From: Xylaria sp. FL1777
Taxonomy: Eukaryota > Ascomycota > Sordariomycetes > Xylariales > Xylariaceae
NCBI GenBank assembly: GCA_022578965.1
Contig: MU400763.1
Coordinates: 1 to 52,125 of the forward strand
Direction: 5' to 3'
DNA: 52,125 nt
Shown here: positions 37,001 to 47,594 of the stretch, in pieces
Layout: the number at the start of each line of letters is the position of its first letter
Numbering within the stretch: the first letter of the stretch is position 1
Program-made: the position numbers and the translations under genes
Notes under the pieces: generated by a model
The model's input: only the letters and a program-made list of their open reading frames with translations
Databases searched by the model: none
Told to the model about the DNA's origin: nothing

Positions 37001-39488
37001 TTTTAATTTGTGCTTTATTTATAAAATGCTTAGTATGCTTATTAAAAGCATATTAATATATTATAAAAAGCTTAGTATATAAAATATAGCTATATTTTTT
37101 TTATTTATTTTATTTAAATATTTTTATAGCATTATAAACTAAAAAAAACATAATATTTATATTAATTATTTTATTAAATATAATAGCAATATACTATTAA
37201 ACTTTTTTTAGCATAAAATATTTTGCTATACTATTAATAGCAAAGTTTAAGTATTAATATAAATTTATAAAGTATTTTACGCAGAATTTTTAAAGCTTTT
37301 ACTATAAAAACTAAAAGATAATCTTTTTTTAAAGCATAAACTACTAATATATTTTTAGTAATAACTTTAATAATTAGCTAAAGTTATAATAATATAAATT
37401 ATAGTACATTTTTTATTATATATTTTTTTGCTTTTTAATATTTTTATTATTTAGCTATTATAAAAACTATAAAGCATATTTTTTAAAGCATTTTATATTT
37501 ATAAACTTATATATGTTTAGCTAAATAGCTTGCAATTTATTTTTAAACTTTAGTTTAGCTTTAGTTTATTTAGTAAGCTTAATTAGCTTAAATTATTTTA
37601 GTTTAAAATTAACTATTAAATTATTTTTATTTTTAAGCTTATTAATTGCAATTAATTAGTAGTTTAATAGCACAAATTATATATAGCTAAACATTAAGCT
37701 TTTTAACGCATTATTACTTATGTTTGTTATAAAATGTAAATTACTTTAATTATTTTTTAATAGCTTTTTTTTATGCTTTAGTTTAAAAAGTTTAACTTTT
37801 TGTGCTTTTAATAAATCAAAATATTAATAAAAAGCAAAAAAAAATGCTATTTTTTATATTATATTATTTTAAATAGCTTAGCTAAACTTTTGTAATAAGT
37901 TTAAAAAGTTTTTAAAAACAATAAAGTTAAACTAAATAATATATATTATGTTATAAATATTTATTTTTATTTTAAAAGCTATAATAATAAGCATAATTTA
38001 ACAAAAAAAGTTTAAGTTTATAAACTTGTTATATAATTGCTATTAGTTATTAAAACATATATTTATATTATATTTTTAAATAAAGCGCTTTATTTTAATT
38101 AAAGTAAACTTTAATTTTTAAAGCTATATTATTAAAAAATAGCATATAGCAATAAGCTTTTTTTTGCTATTTATAAAAACAATAGTTTTAAGAATTAAGT
38201 ATGCTATACTACATTATGTTTTGTTAATTAAAAAACTTAATTGCTAGTAATTTTTTATAATAATACTTTTTTTTATAAAATAAACAATAAAAAATATATT
38301 AAGCTAATTAACTAAAGCATAAATAAATTGCAGTTTTTTTAAATAAGTATTTTATTATTAAAATTTAGCTTTAAGCAATATAAACTTTTAAGCATTTAAG
38401 CTTAATATAGCAATATAGCTAAACTATAATATATTTTGTAAAACTAACGCTTTTATATAATATATATTAAGGTATATAATTTAAAAATCTTTTTATTAAT
38501 AAATTATATAAAGCTTATTAATAGCTATAAATGCAATTTTTTAGTTAAACAAAAAGTTATAAAACAAATTAATAAAATGTTTTTAAGTAGCTTATTTAAG
38601 CTTAAAAATAATATATATAAAGCGTTTTAAAGCTAATTTAGCTTATATAGCATTATTTTATTAAACAATAAAAACATACTTTTATAATTATTTATGTAGT
38701 ACTAATTAACCTTTGTTATATTATTTATTATTAATAATAAATAAGTATTAAAAATTTAAGCAATTAAGTTAAACTAATTATATTTTAATTGTTTTAATAA
38801 GCATAACTATAAAGTTATTATACTTTATATAATAACTAAAACAGTTTATAATATAATGCTTTTTTTATAACTAGTTTAAACTATTAATATAGTATTATTA
38901 TAACAAAATATTATATGCTAAATTAACTTAACTTGCTTAGCTTTAAGCTTAAGCTTATATAATTTGTTAAATTAATAACAATTTAAAATAATATTAATAA
39001 TAGCTTATATAAAGTTATATTTTAATATATGCTATTAGTTATGTTTTAATTGCAGCAAAATATACTATATAAAATATTAAATATAGTTGCTAAATAAATG
39101 CTTTAATATTACATTATTAGCTAATTTATTTAGTTTGCTAAGTTTTTTAATAAATTTTAAAAGTTTTAAAGCTGTTAGTTTTTTTAAAAAGCAACTATTA
39201 ATTAAGCTAAAGCTAGAATTATTAAAAGTTTGTAGTTTTATAATAAAGTAAAAAAATAACACTAGTTAATAAATTAACAAATAAAGCTTAACTTTTAACT
39301 ATTTAAGCTTAAAATATTATAACATAATAAAGTATTTTAATTATAAAGTTAGCGCTAAATATAAGCATTATTATAAAAAGCTCTAAGCAATATTATAATT
39401 GTTTTTTTTAAGTTTTATTAACAAATAATCTATAGGTATAAATAGTATACATATGTATGCAAAGTAAACTTTAGCTCGAAAATTAATA
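34037..39488. other. AT desert without recognisable genes
   Basis: Extremely AT-rich. A 72-codon plus-strand frame (36682-36900) and a 61-codon minus-strand frame (39077-39262) have only AT-driven composition (F, I, K, N, L) and no family resemblance. No second LTR pair or inverted termini were found by eye. Most likely old transposon sequence. Confidence 0.55.
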
Positions 39489-39607
39489 AAGGTGCCTTAG
39501 ACTAGAATACATAAAACGTAGGCCTTAAACCTACAAATATATCTATATAGGCTCTCGAAAGGGGTAAGTTATAGCTTGCAGCAAGCGTAGCCCGCTGTTT
39601 TATGTTT
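39489..39607. mobile_element. Less-mutated patch starting with the 19-mer of the 24940 element
   Basis: It begins with AGGTGCCTTAGACTAGAAT, identical to 24940-24958. It then has an insert-like segment framed by ACATAAAAC (39509-39517) and GTTTTATGT (about 39597-39605) as inverted 9-mers, with a small hairpin (AGCTTGCAGCAAGC). The patch keeps far more G and C than its surroundings. It may be a related element end or a small late insertion. No TSD was identified. Confidence 0.45.
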
Positions 39608-39639
39608 TTAGTTTAAAGCACTTAAAATAAAATAAAAAA

Positions 39640-40230
39640 TCAAGAACAAAAAAAAAAAAAATGCAATAGCTTAATGCAATTAGTTTTTTTTAAAAAAAAG
39701 TTAATTATATATTTTATAATTTTAAGTATTTTAATTAATTATAAATAAGCATATAAAATTAAAATGTTAAAATAATTTAAAATATATAAATAATTTAAAA
39801 GTTTAAAAAGTAAAAATATAATGCTTTTAAATTTTTTTTTATTAAAATAATATTAAAAAAGTTAATTTTTATAATAAGTTTTATATATAATATTATTTTT
39901 ATATTAATATTTAATTTATTAAAATATAAATAAATATTATTAAAAAGCTATTTATTAATTTTTAAAGCAAAATTATATTAAATATAAACTAATAATAATA
40001 AAAATTTTATTATTAACTTAAAACACCTTTAATTAAAAGTTTTTTATATTATAAAATAATTAAAAAAAAACTTTATATTAATGTTATAATAAATAAAATA
40101 AAATAAAACAATAAAAAAAACGTAATAGTTTAATATAATTAGTTTTTTTTTTAAAAAAGTTAATTATATATTTTATAATTTTAAGCACTTTAATTAATTA
40201 TAAATAAACACATAAAAATAAATTTTTATT
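39640..40230. repeat. Diverged direct repeat pair, about 450 bp apart
   Basis: About 39650-39760 and 40105-40215 share a segment with the pattern AATAGYTTAATRYAATTAG, then a T-run, then GTTAATTATATATTTTATAA and TTTAATTAATTATAAATAA. Differences are mostly transitions. This could be a local duplication or two copies of a small element; boundaries are unclear. Confidence 0.55.
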
Positions 40231-40662
40231 ATAAAAAATATAAAATATTAATAATTAAATATAATAATTAATATATTTTAGTTTTATAATAAATATTTAA
40301 TAAAATTAAAGCTTAAAAAAAAACTTTAATAAAATATATATAAAAAAATATTTTATATAATATAGTTTATATATAAATTATTTATTTAAGCAAGTTATTT
40401 ATTTTTTATTATAATAACAAGTTTAATTATTAATAACTTTATAACTATAAAATTTTTTATTAAAAACTAATTAAATTTTAAATTTATAATTAAATTTATA
40501 TTTTTTTTATAAGTTTTTATATTATAGCTAATATTACTATATTATTTATATTAATGCTAACATAGCGCACTTTGTTTGCTACTTTTATGATTTTTCGATT
40601 TTTTTAACTATATTAGCGCTTTTATATTCTTTTAAGAAATTTAGTTTATAGCATCTTTTATA

Positions 40663-41259
40663 GGCAATTGATATACCGGCATGAAGAATTGATACACCGG
40701 CATGACCTTACACAGGCATGACTTTTCTAGCCCTCTCATTGGCCCAAAAAATAATTGTTAGTGCATGCAGTACCATCATGGCTTTTGCAGCCAAATCATC
40801 GCGGCCACCATAGCCAACCCATCGCGGCCAACCCATCGCGGCCATCATAGCCAACCCATCGCGGCCACCATAGCCAACCCATCGCGGCCAACCCATCGCG
40901 GCCATCATAGCCAACCCATCGCGGCCACCATAGCCAACCCATCGCGGCCAACCCATCGCGGCCATCATAGCCAACCCATCGCGGCCTTTGCAGCCAACCT
41001 AGCCAACCCATCATAGCCTTCGTAGCCAACCCATCATAGCCTTCGTAGCCCTTGCGTATATAGCCATTGCAGCCATTGCAGCCTTTGCGGCCTTGGCAGC
41101 CATTGTAGCCCTTGCGCGCGGGTTAGTGAGCTGTACGGGTTAACGCTGGAGGTTTTGCTTGGCAAGCCCCAATTTCAGCCAATAAAAACCCCTGAAAAAG
41201 TCATGCCTGTGTAAGGTCATGCCGGTGTATCAATTCTTTATGCTGGTATATTAATTGCC
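40663..41259. mobile_element. GC-rich non-autonomous DNA transposon, 64-bp TIRs, 8-bp TSD
   Basis: The left end (40663-40726) and the reverse complement of the right end (about 41196-41259) agree over about 64 bp with three differences. Ends start GGCAATTRATATACC. The flanks carry a perfect 8-bp duplication CTTTTATA (40655-40662 and 41260-41267). Each end contains two tandem copies of AATTGATAYACCGGCATGA and further GGCATGAC words, which resemble transposase-binding subterminal repeats. The 8-bp TSD points to the hAT superfamily. The interior is a GC-rich minisatellite without a transposase gene. The element is almost free of the C:G to T:A erosion seen all round it, so it arrived late or escaped the process. 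Confidence 0.9.
40795..40986. repeat. 60-bp minisatellite, three copies plus partial
   Basis: A 60-bp unit made of alternating GCCAACCCATCGCG and GCCACCATA/GCCATCATA blocks repeats three times almost perfectly. It is followed to about 41110 by looser GCC-nnn repeats (GCCATTGCA, GCCTTTGCG, GCCTTCGTA). It is open in several frames (minus-strand frame with GWPRWVGYGGRDGL repeats) only because of its period. There is no sign that it is a gene. Confidence 0.9.
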
Positions 41260-41267
41260 CTTTTATA

Positions 41268-42949
41268 ATTAAACTTTTTTTATTTTATAAGCGCTTTTTT
41301 TTTTTTTAGCGCTTGCTAAATGCTTTATTTGCTTTTTAAAAAATGCAGTTCTTTTTATTAATAAAAATAAATTAATGCGCTAATATTTAATTTGCTTTTA
41401 TTAGCTAATTAATTATTATATTAATTTTAATTAAAAAGCTTTTTTAATAATTAAAGATTTACTTTTTAATTAAAATTAATTATATGATTGCTTTTATTAA
41501 AGTTTTTAGCATTTAAGCAACTTAAAGTATAAAAAGCTTAAAAGCTTTTAATTTTAGTAATAATGTTTATACTTTTATATTTAGCTTTAAAATTATTGCT
41601 TAAAAATTAAAAAAAATTAATTTTAACTTTTTAAACTTTCTTTAAATGTTTAATTTTATAAAAGTAGCTAAATATGCTTTTTTAAATATAATAAAAAATT
41701 TAGCTTTAATAATATAGTTAATATATAACTTAATAAATTTTAATATTTAATAATTATATATTTGCTTTAATATATTATAAAGCTTAATATTAAGTAGCTA
41801 AATTAAATATAATAAATGTAAAAGTAATACAATAGTTATAATTTAGTAATTTTTGTAATATTGTTTAAATTTAGCTAAAACATAACTTTTATGCTAATTT
41901 AATATTAATATTTAATATTTGCTTTTTAATAATAACTTAATAAAATTATAAAAATGTTTTATTTATTTTAACATAATAATATTATTAGTTTATTTATTAA
42001 AACTAGTATTTAATACTTAGTTATATAAAAAGTTAATATTTTTATACTAATATTAAAAGTAATATACGCTTTAAAAAATAATAAATAGCAAAATAAATAT
42101 ATTAGCTAAATTAATCGTTTTAATTATTATTGCTTATTTTTTATTGCTAAGCTATACTATTTTTTATTTTTTATGTTAATTAGCATATATAACTATTATT
42201 AATCTTAAAATAATACTTATTATAAACCTAGTTTTATTAAAGTTTTATATATTATTATTATTAATGTTATATTACGTTTTTATATGCATATAACGCTTAA
42301 ACTACATGTTTATTATAGCAAGATTTTTGCATAAAGCTTTTTAATAATTTTATTAATATATATAACGTGTTTTAAGCTTTAAGTAATACTTAATAAAGTT
42401 GTTTATTTATAGCTTACTAATAGTAGTAACACTATATAATTTTTAAAGCAAATTAGCTATATTTTTTATAAAATTATAACTAAAAGCATATTTTTAATTA
42501 TTTAAGTTAAAAATATAATTATTATTATTAATAACTTGCTATATTATTTTATAACGCAGTTTTTTTACTTGTGTACTTATAAGTAAAACTATATAAAAAG
42601 CTAAATAAAAACTTTATATAACAATATTTATACTATTACTTTAAAGTTTTTTTACTTTATAATAATTAGTTTTTATTAACTAGTTTACTAAATAAAAAAT
42701 AATAATTAAAAAGCAAAAGAACTTTTTTTAAAGCTTTTAAACTTTTTGCTTTTTTAAAAAGCATATAAAAGCTTTTTTTTTATTTTTTAAAACTTTTAAA
42801 AAAGCACTTTTGCTTTTTTTGCTAGTTTTTTCCTTATTACTTGCTTTTTTTTTTTTTTTCTTATTTTAACTGCTTTATTATATATTGCTATTTTATTAAT
42901 AGCTAGTAATTATTTTATAATAATATTTGCAGCTTTAAGTTTTTTTATA
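41268..42949. other. AT desert without recognisable genes
   Basis: Very AT-rich, no open frames and no paired termini seen. Confidence 0.55.
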
Positions 42950-42958
42950 GCTAGTTAT

Positions 42959-43763
42959 TAAGGTTAAAAAATTAGTACTTAGTATAAGGACTAATTTTAG
43001 TAGTACTAAATTAATATTAGTATTAGTACTAAAATTTAAGTACTAATTTAGTATTAATACCACTAAGTACTAAACTAAATTAGTATTTAGTAGTATTAAA
43101 GACTAATTTAGTAGTACTAAAAGTACTAAAAGTACTAATTTTTAACTTTTTTAAAGGGAAAAAAAAAGGTTTTCATTAATATATTTAATTAAACCTTAAG
43201 AAATAAATTTAAAAAAAATATATTATTATATAAAACCAATAAAGGTATTTTTTATATTTAATTATAAATAGCTTATATAATAATAAATATTAAATTTAGC
43301 TATAATATATTAAAAAACTAGTTAAAATATATAAAAAACTAAGTAAAAATCACTTTAATTTAATAAAAAGTTAATTTTTTAAAAGTTTTTAAATAAAAAA
43401 GCTAATAGTTTATTTTATTTAAAAAGAATTATTATTTAATACTTAATAATTTATTGTTTTATAATAGTTTTTATTTAAATTTAATTTAAAAAACATAATA
43501 AAACATTATTAAATTACTTAAAACTTATTATATAAAACATAATAATATTTATTAAATTAAAAACAATTATTATTTTATTATTTTATTAAGTGAAAAAATA
43601 TTTATTTTTTTTAATATTATTATATTTTAGTACTTTTAGTACTTTTAGTACTACTAAGCTAGTATTTTTAGTATTTAGTATTAGTATTAGTACTAAGCAG
43701 TACTAAACTAATTTAGTATTAGTAGTACTAAATACTAAATTAGTAGTACTAATTTTTAACCCT
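42959..43763. mobile_element. Copy A of foldback/MULE-like element, 9-bp TSD
   Basis: An 805-bp element with long inverted ends (roughly 42959-43147 and 43610-43763). The ends start (T)AAGGTTAAAAAATTAGTACT and, in reverse complement, AGGGTTAAAAATTAGTACT. They consist of repeated AGTACTA / TTAGTATTAG words. It is flanked by a perfect 9-bp duplication GCTAGTTAT (42950-42958 and 43764-43772), as in Mutator-like and foldback elements. The AT-rich middle has no coding frame. A second copy lies inverted at 46817-47594. Confidence 0.8.
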
Positions 43764-43772
43764 GCTAGTTAT

Positions 43773-46700
43773 AAATTTTTATTAGTTTATAGTAATTTAG
43801 CTGTAAAGCTTTTTTATAGCTGCTTTTTTTTGTTTTTTAATAAGTTATAACGTAAAATTATATATTAAAATGTTTTTTCTTTTTTTGCATATTTGTAAAA
43901 AAGCATAAAAAAGCTTAAAACTTTTTTTTTATATAAAAACACTTTTAGCTTTATTTTTTTAGTGCACATTTATATTATTATAGTTATTTTATGCTTTAGT
44001 AATTTGTTATACTTTTTAAAACCTTTATTTTTGCTTAGCTTTTACTTAGCTATTATTAAATAACTGCTGCTTATTTTAGTTTAGCTTTATTTGCTTATTT
44101 TTTTTTTAGTGTAATTTTAAGTTTTTTTTTTAATTACTTTTTTTGCTAAAAGTTTAAAGCTAACATTAAATCTTTTTTAATTATGCTTTTATTATTGCTT
44201 ATAAGCTTGCTTTTTATTTAGTTTTTAGCTTTTTAAGCTTTTATATTTTAAATAAAAGTTTTAATTTTTTTATTGCTTTTTAAATTAACTTTTTAACTGC
44301 TAAGCTTTTTATATAATACTTGCAAACTGCTGTTTTACTACTAAAATATAAGTTAATATATATTATATTACTTGGGCTAACGGCTTATTAGCTATACTAG
44401 TTTTTATTTTTTATATATATAAGTAAAAACCGTGCTTATAAGTCAAAAGCGAGCTATAAGCAGCTTACTTTTTTTTTAGTAGCTAAGTAAAAACATTTTA
44501 TATTTACTTTTAGGTTATACTAGTTTTGCTACGATTTTATTAAGTGTTTTGCTTTTTATTTTTTTGCTTTTAGGTTGTTTGCTTATTTGTATTATGCTAT
44601 TAATTAAGTATATATACTTTTATGTAATTACTTTGTAGTTTTTTTTTTTTTGTATTTTTTTTGCTTTATAGTTTGCTTGCTTTAGTATTACTGCTTGCTT
44701 TATACTGTTTGCAGCAGTTTTTTTAGTTTTAGTACTTATTTAGCTAAATATGCTGCTTTTTTTTTTTAGTTTTTTTTTAAATTTTTTTTTATTGTATTAC
44801 TAGTATATTATAGTTTGCTTGCTTTAATATTACTGCTAGCTTTTTGCTGCACTAGTTTTTTTATAACTAAGTTATAACTAAGTTATAAGCAAAGTTAATT
44901 ATTTATTATTTTTTAGTTTACTTTTTATATATTTATTTTTTAAGCTGCTTTTATGTTTTTTATAATAAGCTTACTAAGTAAGCATAGCTTATAAGTAGCT
45001 TATATATTAAGCAATATAAAGTAGCAATAAATAATAAATTATTTTATTTAATTATTTATGCTAATTTTTTTCTTTTTTAATTACTAACTTTATTACTTTT
45101 ATTATTATTATTATTATGTGCTTAGCTTATGCTTGCTTTAATATATTAAAGTGCTTAATTTATAATATAATTAGTTATTAATATATTATAGTTATATAAA
45201 AATTTATTTTGCTATAGCTATTATACTTTTTATAATATATATTTATAACTAGCTTAGCTTAAGTATATATATTAACTAATATTAAGCTTATATATTTAAG
45301 GTTATAAGTTATTTTGCTGCAGTTTTTATTAGTTATTTAATTTATAGTACTAAATAAAGTAGCTAATAGTTTGCTATTATATAGTTTAAGCTTTTATAAC
45401 TGCTTGTTGTTATGTTTTTTTGTTGTAATGCTAATTCTTAAAATAAAAGTAAATGTTTTAATGCTTTGCGCTAAAGTATTATTAATAGCTTTAGAATTTA
45501 TATTTATTAAGCATGCTAAAATGCTTAAGCTATATTATTATTATATTACTTATGTTATAGTAATATATTATATACTTTTTATTGTTATTTTTTTTATGCT
45601 AACTATATAAAAATATTAATAATTTTTATGCTTGCAATATTATTAGCAAGTTTACTAAGTGCTTATAATACAAAAAAAGCAAAGTAAGCACTAAAAGTAA
45701 TAGTTATAGTTTTATAAGTACTTTTAACTATATTAATGTTTATATGTTTTTAAGCTTTATTTTATGCTTATTTTAACTGTTAAAGTTTTTTTAATTTTAA
45801 GTGCTACTAATAATTCTTTAGCTTAAAAAAGTTAATAAAAAATTTTAATCGTTTGTTAAAGCTTATATAGCTGCGCGCTGTTTTTGTATTAATAAAGATA
45901 TTTAAGCTATATTTATAGCTAGTATGCAACTTTAAGTTGCAATTAAAAAAGCAAAAAAAGCTGCAGCAAATAAAAAAGCTAAAAGTTTTATATAAATAAG
46001 CCGGTTAAAAAGTGTTTATATAATTTTTAAAGGTTAGCATTATTATATATTTAGTAGCTAAAAGTTTTAGTAGAATTTTAGTGTTTAGTACTTAATAAAG
46101 TTGCTTAATTATTTTGCTTTTTTATAATGTATGCTTTTTAACTTTTATAGTTTTATGTTTATAATTTTATATTGCTGTTTTTAGTACTTTATTGTGTTAT
46201 GTTTTACTTTAAAGTTTATAAACGTAAGCTTATAATAAATAGCTTTTTTAAAACTATAAGTAGCAAATAACTTTATAATAGCTGCTTTAACTTTTGCTTT
46301 ATAGTTATAATAAATTTTTTTTAGCTTAAAAAAAAGCTAGTATTAATGCTTAGCTATTTTTGCTTTATGTTTAAAAGCTTTTGTTTTTATATTTTTATAG
46401 CTGCTTATAACTTAATTAGTTTTTTAGCTACGTTGTAATAGCTAAGCTTTCTTGTATTTAAAACTTATTTAGCTATTTTATGTGCTTTTTTCAAGTTGCG
46501 CAATAACTAGTAGCCTAGTTAAAAATTTGTTTGCTTTTTTAGTGTGCTATAAGTGCTGTTATATTTAGGGCATTAGTTTAAGAAGTGCGGTAATAACTCC
46601 TTAGCCTAATTATACTAGCACGTTAGCAACTTATAGCTAAATACCCTTTAAAACGCAAAGTACCCCTTTAAGCTAATCCTCTTTAAATATAAGTTAATAA

Positions 46701-46816
46701 AAAAAAATTTTATTTTAGTTTTTAAATGTTTTATTTTAGTTACTTTAAAAGTGTTAGCTATATGTTTAAAGCATTTATTTTAAATTATTGCTAGTAAATT
46801 AACAATGCTTTTTACT
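43773..46816. other. AT desert between the two inverted element copies
   Basis: T-rich on the plus strand. A 79-codon frame at 45371-45610 encodes an L/I/V/F/Y-rich peptide explained by composition. A patch at about 46480-46690 retains words such as GGGCATTAG, GTGCGGTAATAACTCC and ACCCCTTTAAGC, hence is less mutated, but shows no identifiable feature. Confidence 0.5.
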
Positions 46817-47594
46817 AAAGTTAAAAATTAGTACTACTAATTTAGTATTTAATACTATTAATATTAAATTAGTTTAATATTACTTAGTACTAATACTAAG
46901 CTAGTTTAATATTACGTAATATTAATACTAATACTAAATATTAAAAATACTAGCTTAATAGTACTAAAAGTACTAAAAGTACTAAAATATAATAATATTA
47001 AAAGAAATAAATATTTTTTTGTATAATAAAATAATAAAACAATAATTGTTTTTAATTTAATAAATATTATTATGTTTTATATAATAAGTTTTAAGTAATT
47101 TAATAATGTTTTATGATGTTTTTTAAATTAAATTTAAATAAAAACTATTATAAAACAATAAATTATTAAGTATTAAGTAATAATTCTTTTTAAATAAAAT
47201 AAACTATTAGCTTTTTTATTTAAAAATCTTTAAAAATTTAAGTTTTTAATAAATTAAAGTAATTTTTAATTAGTTTTTTAATATATTATAGCTTAATTTA
47301 ATATATATTATTATATAACTTATATATAATTAAGTATAAATTATACCTTTAATAGTTTTATATAATAATATATTTTTTCTAAATTTATTTCTAAAGGTTT
47401 AATTAAATATATTAACAAAAACCCTTTTTTTTCTTTTTAAAAATCTTAAAAATTAATACTTTTAGTACTTTTAGTACTACTAAATTAGTCTTTAGTACTA
47501 CTAAATACTAATTTAGTTTAATACTTAGTAGTACTAATATTAAATTAGTACTACTAAAATTAGTTTTTATACTAAGTACTAATTTTTTAACCCT
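46817..47594. mobile_element. Copy B of the same element, inverted relative to copy A
   Basis: The reverse complement of 46817-47594 aligns with 42959-43763 along most of its length, including the middle (for example TTAATATATTTAATTAAACC and GCTAATAGTTTATTTTATTT). The ends again consist of AGTACTA subrepeats and start A(A/G)(A/G)GTTAAAAA. I find no matching target-site duplication for this copy. Together A and B form a large inverted repeat around a 3 kb spacer. Confidence 0.8.

Noticed and set aside
40708..41029. Frames encoding GWPRWVGYGGRDGL or ANPSRPTHRGHHSQP repeats
   Set aside because: Open on several frames and both strands because the minisatellite period is a multiple of three; inside a non-autonomous transposon.
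43000..43140. AGTACTA repeats as a CRISPR-like array
   Set aside because: No constant repeat-spacer spacing; repeats are short palindromic words of transposon ends in a eukaryotic context.
42959..47594. Reading copies A and B as the inverted termini of one 4.6-kb transposon
   Set aside because: Copy A has its own perfect 9-bp duplication on both sides, and the outer flanks of A and B do not match, so two separate insertions fit better.
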